Source: Bin87 sp034420475 (GTDB taxonomy: Bacteria; Chloroflexota; Dehalococcoidia; Lucifugimonadales; UBA3495). From it: DNA of 64,000 nt. The stretch's first letter is position 1; every line of letters starts with the position of its first letter. The notes under the pieces were generated by a model that saw only the letters and a program-made list of their open reading frames with translations, made no database searches and had not been told where the DNA came from. Positions 18,625 through 26,992 of the stretch are shown one piece after another. The translations under genes and the position numbers were made by a program. The stretch lies in contig DAOULH010000081.1 of NCBI GenBank assembly GCA_034420475.1, positions 4,242-68,241 on the forward strand, read 5' to 3'.

Positions 18625-18711
18625 GCAATCCATTCCATGTCCGGTAGGGGAAGTTTGGCTACTGTGTCCGAGGTATTCCGGGGTCGCGTCCCACTGACCG
18701 GCCCGCGGCCG

Positions 18712-20043
18712 TTATCCCTCAGTGTAAGTTTCTTCGGCCGCCAGGCTCCGCATGAATTTCAGATATTCCCGCGAGGTCATGTCGGGCCGGTGGTTGGCGA
18801 CCACCTGGTTGGCCTCTTTGCCCCCGTCGGCCATCAGGTCGATTACCGTCGATGCCATGGCTTTGGCTCCCGTTACCACGGCCATCTGGTAGTCCTGGAT
18901 CACGTAGTCCGCGCCGTGGCCGATTCCCGTGGCGCCGCCCACGTAAGGATGCAGCACGGGCATGATGGCGCTCACGTCGCCCATGTCGGTGCTGCCGGTG
19001 CGGTGCTCCGTGCGGCCGATGTTCTCGGCGCCAACCAGCCTTTCCGCGTTGGCGTGGAATATCGCCTGCATCCGGTTGTCCTGGAGCATCGGAAAATACC
19101 CGGGTATGGTCTGGATGTTTACCGTCGCGCCCATTGCCATGGCCCCCGCCCGCAAGGCTCGGTCAACCTTGCGGCTGGCGTCCATGATGGCGTCCAGCGT
19201 CTTGCCCCGGACGAACGTTTCCATGCGCACGTCGGCCGGCACCGCGCTCACCGCTTCGCCGCCCTTGGTGATGATGGGGTGCACGCGAACCGTGTCGGTG
19301 TCCACGAAGGTCTCGCGGTTGAAGTGGATGGCCGACATCGCCAGCATGGATGCGTTCAGCGCGTTGATCCCCAGGTGCGGGGAGCCGCCGGCGTGGGCTC
19401 CCTTGCCCACGAACTGTATCCGCTTGGCGACGGTGCCGTTGTTGGTGCCGGTGAGGCAAAGCTGCTTCTCGCTGGGCGCGCTGGTGGTGTGCATCATCAT
19501 CGCCAGGTGCACGTCATCGAACTCACCCAGCTTGATGAACTCCGGTTTGCCGCCCAGGAACTCGATCTTGCCATCCCGGCGCAACTGGTCTCGGTACTCG
19601 ATCTCGATGTATTCCTCGGCCGGCACGGCCATGGGCAATATGCGCCCGCTCAGGTGGGGCAGGACGTCGTCACGCATCAGGGCCCTGGTGACGCCAAGCA
19701 TCATGGCGATCTGGCAGTGATGGCCGCAGGCGTGGGCCGCGCCGGTATCCGCGTCGGCGTGCGGGTGTTCGTTTACGATCAGGCTGTCCAGCTCACCCAT
19801 GATCGCCATGCTCGGCCCTTCGCTGCCGCCGATGATTTCTCCACGCAGGCCCGTCATGCCCAGACCGGACCGGAAGGGCACGCCCATCGCTGCGAACTGT
19901 TCGCCAACCAGCGCGGCGGTTTTGAACTCCCGGAATCCCGGCTCGGGGTTGGCCAGGATCTGCTTTGACAGGCTGATCAGTTCCTCAGCGCGGGAATCGA
20001 TCTCAGCGAATGCCCGGTCCTTCAGCTCATCTTTCGTCGGCAT
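18712..20043 (-). CDS. M20 family amidohydrolase/peptidase (copy 2)
   Basis: A 443-residue paralogue of the preceding entry, clearly a tandem duplicate. It has AHACGHHCQIAMMLG, VPAEEYIEIEY, GKGAHAGGSPHLGINALNAS, RTEHRTGSTDMGDVSAIMP and ATGIGHGADY at matching positions. ATG 20043 is chosen because GGAGGG lies 7 nt upstream; the open frame extends 32 codons further without family similarity. The two copies differ most in the substrate-facing middle, which suggests different amide substrates. Confidence 0.87.
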   Translation of the reverse strand: MPTKDELKDRAFAEIDSRAEELISLSKQILANPEPGFREFKTAALVGEQFAAMGVPFRSGLGMTGLRGEIIGGSEGPSMAIMGELDSLIVNEHPHADADTGAAHACGHHCQIAMMLGVTRALMRDDVLPHLSGRILPMAVPAEEYIEIEYRDQLRRDGKIEFLGGKPEFIKLGEFDDVHLAMMMHTTSAPSEKQLCLTGTNNGTVAKRIQFVGKGAHAGGSPHLGINALNASMLAMSAIHFNRETFVDTDTVRVHPIITKGGEAVSAVPADVRMETFVRGKTLDAIMDASRKVDRALRAGAMAMGATVNIQTIPGYFPMLQDNRMQAIFHANAERLVGAENIGRTEHRTGSTDMGDVSAIMPVLHPYVGGATGIGHGADYVIQDYQMAVVTGAKAMASTVIDLMADGGKEANQVVANHRPDMTSREYLKFMRSLAAEETYTEG

Positions 20044-20162
20044 CCAACGCCCTCCGGGCAATGTTGGGCCACCCTCAGTGACCGCCCGCGAATGGTAACA
20101 TAACCTGTTGCCCATGCCTATTCGGGCCCAGGAGAGCAACTGTTTAAAATTACGAAGACAGT

Positions 20163-20253
20163 GTCATTGCGAGCGAAGCGCGGCAATCTCGTTGCAGCCA
20201 GGAACCCGGCTGCGGGAACGAGATCGCCACGCCGCTGCTTTCATCGCGATGAC
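20163..20253. repeat. GTCATTGCGAG palindromic intergenic repeat, copy 1
   Basis: A ~90-bp imperfect palindrome opening GTCATTGCGAGCGAAGCG, continuing CGGCAATCTCGTT, with reversed-complement halves ending GCGATGAC. Related copies are at 21916-22006, 25902-26008 and 57173-57276, and a half copy is at 31011-31044. The spacing and intergenic placement resemble REP/MITE elements. Confidence 0.8.
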
Positions 20254-20282
20254 AAATTGCGTACCCGTGAGATAATTCACCC

Positions 20283-21428
20283 ATGCCTCTTCGCATCGTC
20301 ATCTCCCCCCAGGCATTCAAGCACAGCATCGGCGCTCGGGAAGCCGCCCTGGCCATTCAGCGGGGCGTCCTCCGGGCCGCGCCCGACGCCGAAACCATCC
20401 TGATCCCCGTGGCTGACGGCGGCGATGGCACCCTGGCCGCGCTCATCGACACCACCGGCGGCAGCTATCGCGAGGCTACGGTGACCGGACCCCTGGGTGA
20501 TCCTCTAGTCGCTCGTTGGGGAGTGATGGGCGACGGCGAAACCGCCGTCATCGAGATGGCCCTGGCCTCTGGATTGGCCCTGATTCCCGATGACCGGCGC
20601 GACCCGCGCCGCGCCACCACCTACGGCACCGGCGAACTGATGCGCGCGGCCCTGGATGACGGCTACCGGCGTGTTATCGTGGGTCTGGGCGGCAGCGCCA
20701 CCAACGACGGCGGAACCGGCATGGCGTCTGCTCTGGGCGCGCGGTTCCTGGACGCGAACGGTGATCACTTGCTTCCCGGCGGGGCTGCGTTGGCGAATCT
20801 GGTTCACGTGGATGTCGCCGCGTTGCACCCCGCTTTGTCCGAGATCACCATCATCGGAGCCACGGACGTGACGAACCCGTTGTGCGGCGAAACCGGCGCG
20901 TCGGCGATTTTCGGCCCGCAGAAGGGGGCCACCCCCGAAATGGTGTCCGAATTGGACGGCTGCTTGGCCAATTATGCCGGCGTGGTCCGGTCTGACCTCG
21001 GCATCGACGTGCTGCACACCCCCGGCTCCGGCGCGGCCGGCGGCCTGGGCGCGGGCCTGATCGCCTTCGCCGGCGCCGAATTGCGCTCGGGCATCGACAT
21101 GGTATGCGACGTGCTCGATTTTGACCGTCACGCGCCGGGAGCCGACTTCGTCATCACCGGAGAGGGGCGGGCTGATCGCTCCACGGCGTTCGACAAGGCC
21201 CCCGTGGGCATAGCCCGCCGCGCCCGCCGGTTCGGCGTACCCACCGTGCTCATGGCGGGGAGCCTTGGCCCGGGCTACGAGACCCTGTACGAGCACGGAA
21301 TCGACGCCATCCTGCCCATAGCGGAGGAACCCGCCGATCTCGAATCCAGCCTCCGCCGCGGCGCGGAACTGCTGGAAAGGGCCGCCGAGCGGGCCATCCG
21401 CCTCTACGGGCTGGGACGCGACCGCTGA
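20283..21428 (+). CDS. glycerate kinase (GlxK/GarK type)
   Basis: A 381-residue glycerate kinase of the class I (GCK_1) family, phosphorylating D-glycerate with ATP in glyoxylate/serine metabolism. Landmarks: RIVISPQAFKHSIGAREAA, the VADGGDGT motif, VIVGLGGSATNDGGTGMASALG, and DFVITGEGRADRSTAFDKAP near the end. Length is standard. It starts right after an intergenic repeat. Its stop overlaps the next start (TGATG), so the two genes are coupled. Confidence 0.92.
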   Translation: MPLRIVISPQAFKHSIGAREAALAIQRGVLRAAPDAETILIPVADGGDGTLAALIDTTGGSYREATVTGPLGDPLVARWGVMGDGETAVIEMALASGLALIPDDRRDPRRATTYGTGELMRAALDDGYRRVIVGLGGSATNDGGTGMASALGARFLDANGDHLLPGGAALANLVHVDVAALHPALSEITIIGATDVTNPLCGETGASAIFGPQKGATPEMVSELDGCLANYAGVVRSDLGIDVLHTPGSGAAGGLGAGLIAFAGAELRSGIDMVCDVLDFDRHAPGADFVITGEGRADRSTAFDKAPVGIARRARRFGVPTVLMAGSLGPGYETLYEHGIDAILPIAEEPADLESSLRRGAELLERAAERAIRLYGLGRDR

Positions 21429-21874
21429 TGTCGGCGTTTACCCTGGTTGCCGAGCATTGGCTGCCCCGGCAGCCCGAGGAAGTTTTCGATTTCTACGCTG
21501 ACGCCTTCAACTTGGAAAAGCTGACGCCATCCTGGTTGCGGTTTGAAGTTGTCACTCCGGCTCCCATCACCATGCGATCCGGCGCGGAAATCGATTACCA
21601 CCTGCGTCTGCACGGTCTGCGTTTGAAATGGCGCAGCCGCATCACGGACTGGGATCCGCCGCGCCGTTTCGTCGACGAGCAGATAAGCGGGCCGTATCGA
21701 ACCTGGATCCACGAGCACACCTTCACGCACCACGAAGGCGGCACCCTCGTCGGCGACCACGTGCAGTACGCCATGTTCGGCGGGTGGCTGGCCGACCGCC
21801 TGCTGGTCCGCCGTGATCTCAGGCGCATTTTCGCCTTTCGCCAGCAACGCCTCGCTGAGATCTTCGACGGCTAG
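21428..21874 (+). CDS. SRPBCC-fold ligand-binding protein
   Basis: A 148-residue START/Bet-v1-like (SRPBCC) protein. The opening LVAEHWLPRQPEEVFDFYADAFNLEKLTPSWL and the later DWDPPRRFVDEQISGPYRTWIHEHTF and WLADRLLVRRDLRRIFAFRQQRL match the family that includes CoxG/cyclase-like proteins and the domain found beside YfcH. These bind hydrophobic ligands in a cavity; no catalytic residue can be assigned. It is translationally coupled to glycerate kinase by a 1-nt overlap. Confidence 0.8.
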   Translation: MSAFTLVAEHWLPRQPEEVFDFYADAFNLEKLTPSWLRFEVVTPAPITMRSGAEIDYHLRLHGLRLKWRSRITDWDPPRRFVDEQISGPYRTWIHEHTFTHHEGGTLVGDHVQYAMFGGWLADRLLVRRDLRRIFAFRQQRLAEIFDG

Positions 21875-21915
21875 GATGCGCGGCCGCCGCACGCGATCTC
21901 ACGCGCATTCACTTT

Positions 21916-22006
21916 GTCATCGCAAGGAGCAGAGCGACGCGGCGATCTCGTTCTCGCAGTAGCGTTCCCGGCCCCAACGGGATTGCCACGCTTCGCTCGC
22001 AATGAC
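21916..22006. repeat. GTCATTGCGAG palindromic intergenic repeat, copy 2
   Basis: It begins GTCATCGCAAGGAGC and ends TTCGCTCGCAATGAC, with CGGCGATCTCG and GGGATTGCCACG as internal complementary halves. It sits between convergent genes (SRPBCC and HEPN), where a double-ended hairpin could also act as a terminator. Confidence 0.8.
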
Positions 22007-22064
22007 GGTTCCAGTGAAATAGGGTAGGCGCGAGGAGCGCGCAGCCCGGTTGTGCTTGGCCGGG

Positions 22065-22469
22065 TCAGTTGATGCGCGAGGACACGAATTGCAGCACGAT
22101 ACCCGCCAGTTCCATCGCCCGCTCCGCATCCACGTCATCGAACGCCTCTGACGGTATGCCGCTGGGAAGGTATTCCGGATACCTGGTGATGTCGTAGTAC
22201 TTGTCCAGCTGGCGCGCGTCCGCCTTGATCGTGTCGAAGAACATCTCGAAGATCTTGGCGTCTTCGCACAGGTCGATCAACGAGTTTCCCCACACGTCCT
22301 CCGCGCCTCGCCGGTACAGATAGGCTTTCACCGCCTTCTCCGCGGCCTGCTGGCTCAGGAAGCACGCCACGTTGTAGCGTCCGCCTCCACGGTTGAAACC
22401 CGCGTCCTCAAGGTCCTGCTCTGCCTGTCGAAACCAGCGAGCGCCTTCCGCCACGAAATCAGGCATCAA
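22065..22469 (-). CDS. HEPN domain protein
   Basis: A 134-residue HEPN-fold protein. The hallmark first half is WFRQAEQDLEDAGFNRGGGRYNVACFLSQQAAEKAVKAYLYRRG. Late residues YYDITRYPEYLPSGIP match the family where the catalytic motif usually sits, but a clean RxxxxH is not present, so RNase activity is doubtful. Its start overlaps the upstream nucleotidyltransferase-like gene by 11 nt. Such MNT-HEPN pairs work as toxin-antitoxin modules in which the nucleotidyltransferase adenylylates the HEPN RNase. Here it ends a cluster behind lutABC. Confidence 0.82.
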   Translation of the reverse strand: MMPDFVAEGARWFRQAEQDLEDAGFNRGGGRYNVACFLSQQAAEKAVKAYLYRRGAEDVWGNSLIDLCEDAKIFEMFFDTIKADARQLDKYYDITRYPEYLPSGIPSEAFDDVDAERAMELAGIVLQFVSSRIN

Positions 22470-22800
22470 AAATCACCCTTCCTTGCTTGCAGGCCTGGTA
22501 CAGCGCCGGCAGCGTGTCCTGCAACTCTTCAAATTCGTCCGGCGTATAGACCTGCGCCGTCATGCCGACCTGCGAACCGATGTGGTAGGAGAAGAAATCG
22601 GCGCGCCGCCCGAAGGGGCGGTCGGTGTCGTGAACGAACACCAGGTCGATGGTGCTGGCCGGCGAGTAATCGCCGCTCACCATGTCGCCGATCAGGATCG
22701 CTTTCTCGATCCCCAGCGTGGGGAGCACGTCCATAATCTCAGACAACTGCTGTTCCATCATCTGCCGCCGGAACTGGATGAACCCTACTCGCATCGGCAT
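22459..22800 (-). CDS. minimal nucleotidyltransferase-like protein (MNT-type)
   Basis: A 113-residue protein pairing with the HEPN gene. The region LIGDMVSGDYSPASTIDLVFV (residues 36-56) aligns with the MNT signature GSx10DxD. However, the GS is GD, and the first catalytic aspartate is Thr50 (only Asp52 remains). It may therefore have lost AMP transfer and act by binding alone, or belong to a divergent branch. It lies 4 nt after the lutC stop, so it is probably transcribed with the lactate-utilisation operon. Confidence 0.72.
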   Translation of the reverse strand: MPMRVGFIQFRRQMMEQQLSEIMDVLPTLGIEKAILIGDMVSGDYSPASTIDLVFVHDTDRPFGRRADFFSYHIGSQVGMTAQVYTPDEFEELQDTLPALYQACKQGRVIFDA

Positions 22801-22804
22801 TGCC

Positions 22805-23587
22805 CTACTCCTTGTTCAGCAGCGCCATGTGGACCTCGCGTGGCCCGTGCACGCCTACCACTATCGTCTGTTCGATGTCGGCGGTCCGGCTGGGGCCGGT
22901 GATGAAGTTCAGGTAGCTGCCCATGTCGCCGCCGTTCCGCGTGTACTCCAGCCTCCGCAGCGCGAACAGGTCGTCCAGCGTGCCGACCACGTCCGACGGC
23001 CTCACGATGGCCACGTGCACCGGCGGCACCACTGACACCAGGCGGCTCAGGCCACGCCTGGGCAGCACGACCACCGATCCGGTTTCAGCGATGGCGTAGT
23101 CGGCTCCGGTGATCCCCATGCCCGATTCCGCCAGCCGTTGCCGCACCTCGATTCGACTGGACGGGCCATCGTAAACGGCGGGCCAGCAAAGGCCGCCGGC
23201 GCCGGCGATGGCAGCGTCCACCGGAACCGTGTCGAACACCCCCTGCTCCGACCTTGCCACCGCCGTGACCCCCATCCTCCGCACCAACGACGTAACATAA
23301 TCCAGCGCTTCCTCCGCCCCGTCGCACCGCTGCACGTTCCACCCTCTCAGTCCCGCCGTCTCTGCTAATCGGTCCAGGAGTTCCGGCCTTTCCTGGGCGA
23401 TGCGTTCCCGTGCGACTCGGGCCTGCTCCTCAATTTCGGACAGCCCTTCTGTCAGCGCGCTGTAAGGTTCGGCAGGCGGGCCGGATTGCCGGCCCAATGC
23501 CGTGCGCACGGTCTCCCGGAATTGTTCCGACGGGATACCCAATGAGCCGCTTTGCGACCCGCTGACACGATTGAAAGGGATACCCAT
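22805..23587 (-). CDS. lutC: lactate utilisation protein C (LUD domain)
   Basis: A 260-residue LutC/YkgG-type protein with the LUD domain. Recognisable blocks are GITGADYAIAETGSVVVLP and LVSVVPPVHVAIVRPSDVV, then FITGPSRTADIEQTIVVGVHGPREVHM at the C-terminus. With LutA and LutB it makes up an iron-sulfur lactate-oxidising complex. It is third in the lutABC order, 3 nt behind lutB. The first ~25 residues (GIPFNRVSGSQSGSLGIPSEQ) are low in similarity, so a later start is possible. Confidence 0.88.
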   Translation of the reverse strand: MGIPFNRVSGSQSGSLGIPSEQFRETVRTALGRQSGPPAEPYSALTEGLSEIEEQARVARERIAQERPELLDRLAETAGLRGWNVQRCDGAEEALDYVTSLVRRMGVTAVARSEQGVFDTVPVDAAIAGAGGLCWPAVYDGPSSRIEVRQRLAESGMGITGADYAIAETGSVVVLPRRGLSRLVSVVPPVHVAIVRPSDVVGTLDDLFALRRLEYTRNGGDMGSYLNFITGPSRTADIEQTIVVGVHGPREVHMALLNKE

Positions 23588-23590
23588 GCG

Positions 23591-25051
23591 TCAGTCCCGT
23601 GGACTGGCCGGGCCTTTGCCCGCCAGCTCGTCCCGCCAGATTTCGGAGAACGATCTGGGTGCGGGAACTGGCAAGTCCCGCGAGCGCGCCCAGCGGGATA
23701 CCAGCGGCAGTCGTGTCGGACCCAACACGCCGCCCTTCGCCATGGGCGACAGCAGCCGCCGGCCGATCTTTCGTCCGATGCTCAACAACCGGGGACTGGA
23801 CATAACGGCCGCAAACCCCCGGGCCAGCAGGCTCTCCGTATCGGACCCCGTGCCCCGGTATGATTCCGGCCCCTCAGCGATGTTGTGGCGCAGATGGAGC
23901 AGCATCCGGGGAATGTTGATCTGCACCGGGCAGGCGTCACGACACGCGCCGCACAGCGTTGATGCGTTCGGCAGGTCCTTGGCTTGTCCCACTCCCACCA
24001 GCCCCGGGGTCACTATTGACCCAATCGGCCCGGGATACACCCAGCCGTAGGCGTGGCCGCCCACCCGCTGATACACGGGGCAAACGTTCAGGCAGGCACC
24101 ACAGCGGATGCAGTACAGCGACTCCCGCAGCGCGGGATCCGCCAACAGCCGGCTGCGCCCGTTGTCCACGATCACCAGGTGAAATTCCTCCGGCCCGTCC
24201 TCATCCTCGGCTCGACGCGGCCCGGTGACCATGCTCATGTATGACGTGATGCGCTGCCCCGTGGCCGAGCGCGGCAGCAGCCTCAGGAACACCGCCAGGT
24301 CCTGCAACGACGGGATCATCTTCTCCATGCCGGCCAGGCCCACGTGGACCCGCGGCGCGGAGGTGCACAAGCGCCCGTTGCCTTCGTTGGTGATTATCAC
24401 CAGCGAACCCGTTTCGGCCACCAGGAAATTTGCTCCGCTGATGCCCATGTCGGCGTCCAGGAACTTCTGGCGCAGCACCACCCGGGCGATCCGGGCCATC
24501 TCCTCGATGTCCTCCGAGTACGGCACACCCAAGTGCTCGGAGAAAAGGGCCGCCACCTGCCCGCGGGTCTTGTGCAGCGCCGGCGCTACCAGGTGCGAAG
24601 GCGTCTCTTCGGCCAACTGGATGATGTACTCGCCCAGGTCGGTCTCGAACACGTCGATCCCCTGGGCCTCCAGCACGTGGTTGAGGCCAAGCTCCTCGGA
24701 TACCATCGACTTGCTCTTGGTGACTGTCCGCACGTTGTTGGCCCGCGCGATCTCGGACACGATGGCATTGGCCTGCTCGGCGTCAACGGCGAAATGCACC
24801 CGTCCGCCGGCCGCGGTCACGTTCCGCTCCAGCATCTCCAGATAGTAGTCCAGATGCCCGATGGTATGTTCCTTGATCCGACGCGCCTGCACTCGCCACT
24901 GCTCCCACACTTCAGGAGTAACCTCTTCGATAGCCTCCCGCCGTGTTCCGTCAAAGCCGGTGCCCGCCCGGCGCAGCGCCTGGCGGAGTTGCACGTCCTT
25001 CACCGCCGCCCGGGAAGCCGGCACGAACTCTCGCGTAACCACTTCCGCCAT
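23591..25051 (-). CDS. lutB: lactate utilisation iron-sulfur protein B
   Basis: A 486-residue LutB/YkgF-type protein. An N-terminal LUD-like domain (SKSMVSEELGLNHVLEAQGIDVFETDLGEYI, and ISGANFLVAETGSLVIITNEGNGRL) is followed by two [4Fe-4S] motifs, CIRCGACLNVCPVY and CGACRDACPVQINIP. A C-terminal tail with PAPRSFSEIW follows. It oxidises L-lactate to pyruvate as part of the LutABC complex. ATG 25051 lies 2 nt after lutA, and all three genes are tightly packed. Confidence 0.93.
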   Translation of the reverse strand: MAEVVTREFVPASRAAVKDVQLRQALRRAGTGFDGTRREAIEEVTPEVWEQWRVQARRIKEHTIGHLDYYLEMLERNVTAAGGRVHFAVDAEQANAIVSEIARANNVRTVTKSKSMVSEELGLNHVLEAQGIDVFETDLGEYIIQLAEETPSHLVAPALHKTRGQVAALFSEHLGVPYSEDIEEMARIARVVLRQKFLDADMGISGANFLVAETGSLVIITNEGNGRLCTSAPRVHVGLAGMEKMIPSLQDLAVFLRLLPRSATGQRITSYMSMVTGPRRAEDEDGPEEFHLVIVDNGRSRLLADPALRESLYCIRCGACLNVCPVYQRVGGHAYGWVYPGPIGSIVTPGLVGVGQAKDLPNASTLCGACRDACPVQINIPRMLLHLRHNIAEGPESYRGTGSDTESLLARGFAAVMSSPRLLSIGRKIGRRLLSPMAKGGVLGPTRLPLVSRWARSRDLPVPAPRSFSEIWRDELAGKGPASPRD

Positions 25052-25053
25052 GT

Positions 25054-25806
25054 CTAACCCGCCTCAGTGTCCAGGATTTGGGCGATGTGCCGCACCCGGA
25101 AGGGCAATCCCTGCCGGCTCACGGCCCCGCCGATGTGCATCAGGCAGCCCATGTCGCACGCGGTCAAGGCGTCCGCGCCGCTGCTCGTCGCCGCCGCAAC
25201 CTTGTCGGCCAGCATTTCTTCCGAGATGTGCGGATACTTCACCGCAAAAGTGCCCCCGAACCCGCAGCATTGCTCCGCATCCGGCAACTCGACCCGCTCA
25301 ACGCCCGGCGTGCCGTCCAGCAAGCGCACCGGGGCCTCCGTCACCTCCATCTCGCGCAACAGGTGGCAGGATGGATGATACGCAACCTTGGTACGGTCTT
25401 GCGTGCTTTCGCCTGCTGCGGGCTCATAGCCGACCACGTCCGCCAGAAACTCCGTGAATTCGTAGACGCGCTGACTGAGATCTTTCGCCCTCGCCAGCAG
25501 TTCCGGGTCGTCGGCGAACAGGTCCAGGTAGAACACCCGCATCATCGCGCCACAGGAGCCCGAAGGCACGACCACGTAGTCCCGGTCGTCCAGGATGTCC
25601 AGCGTGCGCTCCGCCAGTTTGCTGGCCTCTGCCGTGAAACCGGAGTTGTACAACGGCTGACCGCAGCACGTCTGACCTTCCGGGAAGTCAACGTCAACGC
25701 CGGCGCGCCTCAGCACCCGGACGACGCTGACCCCAACCTCAGGATAAAGCTGGTCGACGATGCAGGTGACGAAAAGGGACGCCCTGGTGGGTTGCGGCTG
25801 GTTCAA
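25054..25806 (-). CDS. lutA: lactate utilisation protein A (CCG-domain Fe-S oxidoreductase)
   Basis: A 250-residue LutA/YkgE-type protein with the two cysteine-rich CCG domains. The first has SLFVTCIVDQLYPEVG and PEGQTCCGQPLYNSGF; the second has VAYHPSCHLLREM and DAEQCCGFGGTFAVKYP, with CDMGCLMHIGG near the end. It binds cluster cysteines in the lactate-oxidising complex. TTG 25806 is preferred because GAGG lies 7 nt upstream and the length then fits the family. ATG 25854 would add an Arg-rich leader without a ribosome site. Confidence 0.9.
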   Translation of the reverse strand: MNQPQPTRASLFVTCIVDQLYPEVGVSVVRVLRRAGVDVDFPEGQTCCGQPLYNSGFTAEASKLAERTLDILDDRDYVVVPSGSCGAMMRVFYLDLFADDPELLARAKDLSQRVYEFTEFLADVVGYEPAAGESTQDRTKVAYHPSCHLLREMEVTEAPVRLLDGTPGVERVELPDAEQCCGFGGTFAVKYPHISEEMLADKVAAATSSGADALTACDMGCLMHIGGAVSRQGLPFRVRHIAQILDTEAG

Positions 25807-25901
25807 ATCAAAACCTCGTCGGCGGCGTCGCAAGGTTAGCAGAGTGCTACCCATCGGACAAGGCGAGCATGGGCCGGCAACAGTTCAGAATTCAGGAAGT
25901 T

Positions 25902-26008
25902 GTCATTGCGAGGCGCTTGCGCCGTGGCAATCTCGACGCCGTAGCAGCAACGTCTGTCCCAAGGTCTCTCATGCACCAACGAGATTGCCGCGCTGCGCTC
26001 GCAATGAC
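25902..26008. repeat. GTCATTGCGAG palindromic intergenic repeat, copy 3
   Basis: It opens GTCATTGCGAGGCGCTTGCG and closes GCGCTGCGCTCGCAATGAC, with GGCAATCTCG and CGAGATTGCC as internal complementary halves. It lies between the divergent lutA and the 26112 gene. The remaining 25855-26111 sequence shows nothing else. Confidence 0.8.
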
Positions 26009-26111
26009 ACTTTCCCTGCAAGTCTGAACGGTTACCGCGCCCGGTCTTGGTCTCAGCCCCGTGGCTGGGTATCATATTGCGGCCATTATCCTCTCGAAAA
26101 GGAGATCAAAC

Positions 26112-26789
26112 ATGGTGGAGGAACTCGGCAGAATCACCCGCCCCGCGACCGCCAACTACCAGGGAAAGCGCAAGCTGCTGCTGGCCCCGTTGGTCCAATT
26201 GGCCTTACCCGCGGAGTCCATGCCACCCGAAGGCGCCGAAATCCTTGCCCGCTATTGGGACCAGGTGGATGTTCAGGTCCGGGCCGTTCAGAACGCGTTG
26301 GGCAGCGTCACCCACGTTTATCACGAGAACCTGCCGGAGGGTGGCGATGCCGGCCTCGGCTACCTGGAAGCCACCGCCCAGGGCAGCCATGAATTAACCG
26401 CCGGTCTCGTGCAAGCCGGGGCTGCCCTGGAGTCCACCGAATCCATGGAGATTCTGGCCGAAAATCTGGACTTGCAGCGCTGCCTGATGCAGCCGCTGCT
26501 GAGCCCCGTCGTGGCGGCCCGCCTCCAGGAATGGTTCAACGAAGCCAATCACCGTCGCTACGAATTTGTCGCCGATGCTATCGACACCACGCTGGGCGAA
26601 GACGAGACCGGCCTCTTGCTCATCAACGAAAGGCACCAGGTCCAATTCCCCGGCGATATCGAGGTGATCTACATCGCGCCGCCGGCCCTGGACGAGTTCC
26701 GTCGTTGGCTGCAAAACTGGAGCGAACAGCTCCAGCGTGAAATGGCCGAACCGCCCGCGCCGCCCGAAGACCACGAACCGTCCGCCTGA
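26112..26789 (+). CDS. conserved-looking protein of unknown function
   Basis: A 225-residue soluble acidic protein that I do not recognise. It has no signal peptide or membrane segment. An alpha-helical middle (ESMEILAENLDLQRCLMQPLLSPVVAARLQEWFNEANHRR) is followed by a beta-alpha end (TGLLLINERHQVQFPGDIEVIYIAPPALDEFRRWLQNW), loosely like the last domain of release-factor-type host-attachment proteins. That likeness is weak. The start at 26112 is set by AAAAGGAGA 7 nt upstream. A strong hairpin terminator follows. Confidence 0.65.
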   Translation: MVEELGRITRPATANYQGKRKLLLAPLVQLALPAESMPPEGAEILARYWDQVDVQVRAVQNALGSVTHVYHENLPEGGDAGLGYLEATAQGSHELTAGLVQAGAALESTESMEILAENLDLQRCLMQPLLSPVVAARLQEWFNEANHRRYEFVADAIDTTLGEDETGLLLINERHQVQFPGDIEVIYIAPPALDEFRRWLQNWSEQLQREMAEPPAPPEDHEPSA

Positions 26790-26805
26790 CGCAGACAATG
26801 AAACA

Positions 26806-26838
26806 GCCCCGAGGCGCGCACCTCGGGGCCGTGTGTTT
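26806..26838 (+). terminator. rho-independent terminator
   Basis: GCCCCGAGG (26806-26814), a CGCGCA loop and CCTCGGGGC (26821-26829) form a perfect 9-bp stem followed by CGTGTGTTTT. It closes the 26112 gene and faces the 3' end of the reverse-strand tRNA-Sec. Confidence 0.8.
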
Positions 26839-26883
26839 TGACTTCGTTCGCGGTTAGCGGAAACCAGAGCCGCAGATTCGCGC

Positions 26884-26980
26884 TGGCGGGAGTGCGAGGG
26901 AGTCGAACCCACCTACCCCGCTCGTCACGAGGCATAACGGATTTGAAGTCCGCAAGAGCCACCGGGCCCCATCCACTCCC
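26884..26980 (-). tRNA. selC: tRNA-Sec (anticodon UCA)
   Basis: The reverse strand reads GGGAGTGG at the 5' end and CACTCCC-G-CCA at the 3' end, with the CCA encoded. The anticodon loop is CTTCAAA on a GCGGA/TCCGT stem, giving anticodon UCA, which reads UGA. A short tight D arm (GGGCC-CGGT-GGCTC), a long variable arm (CTCG-TGA-CGAG stem) and the TTCGACT T-loop follow, as in SelC. Total 97 nt, G73 as in Ser/Sec tRNAs. My hand fold leaves a G-G at acceptor pair 8 and one U-U in the T stem. It lies 12 nt after the trxA stop on the same strand, so the two are probably co-transcribed. Its presence means this genome decodes UGA as selenocysteine. Confidence 0.93.
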
Positions 26981-26992
26981 GCGTATCGGCGC

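Noticed and set aside
17953..19968. Forward-strand open frame of about 671 codons
   Set aside because: Antisense to the two M20 hydrolases, whose motifs are intact on the other strand.
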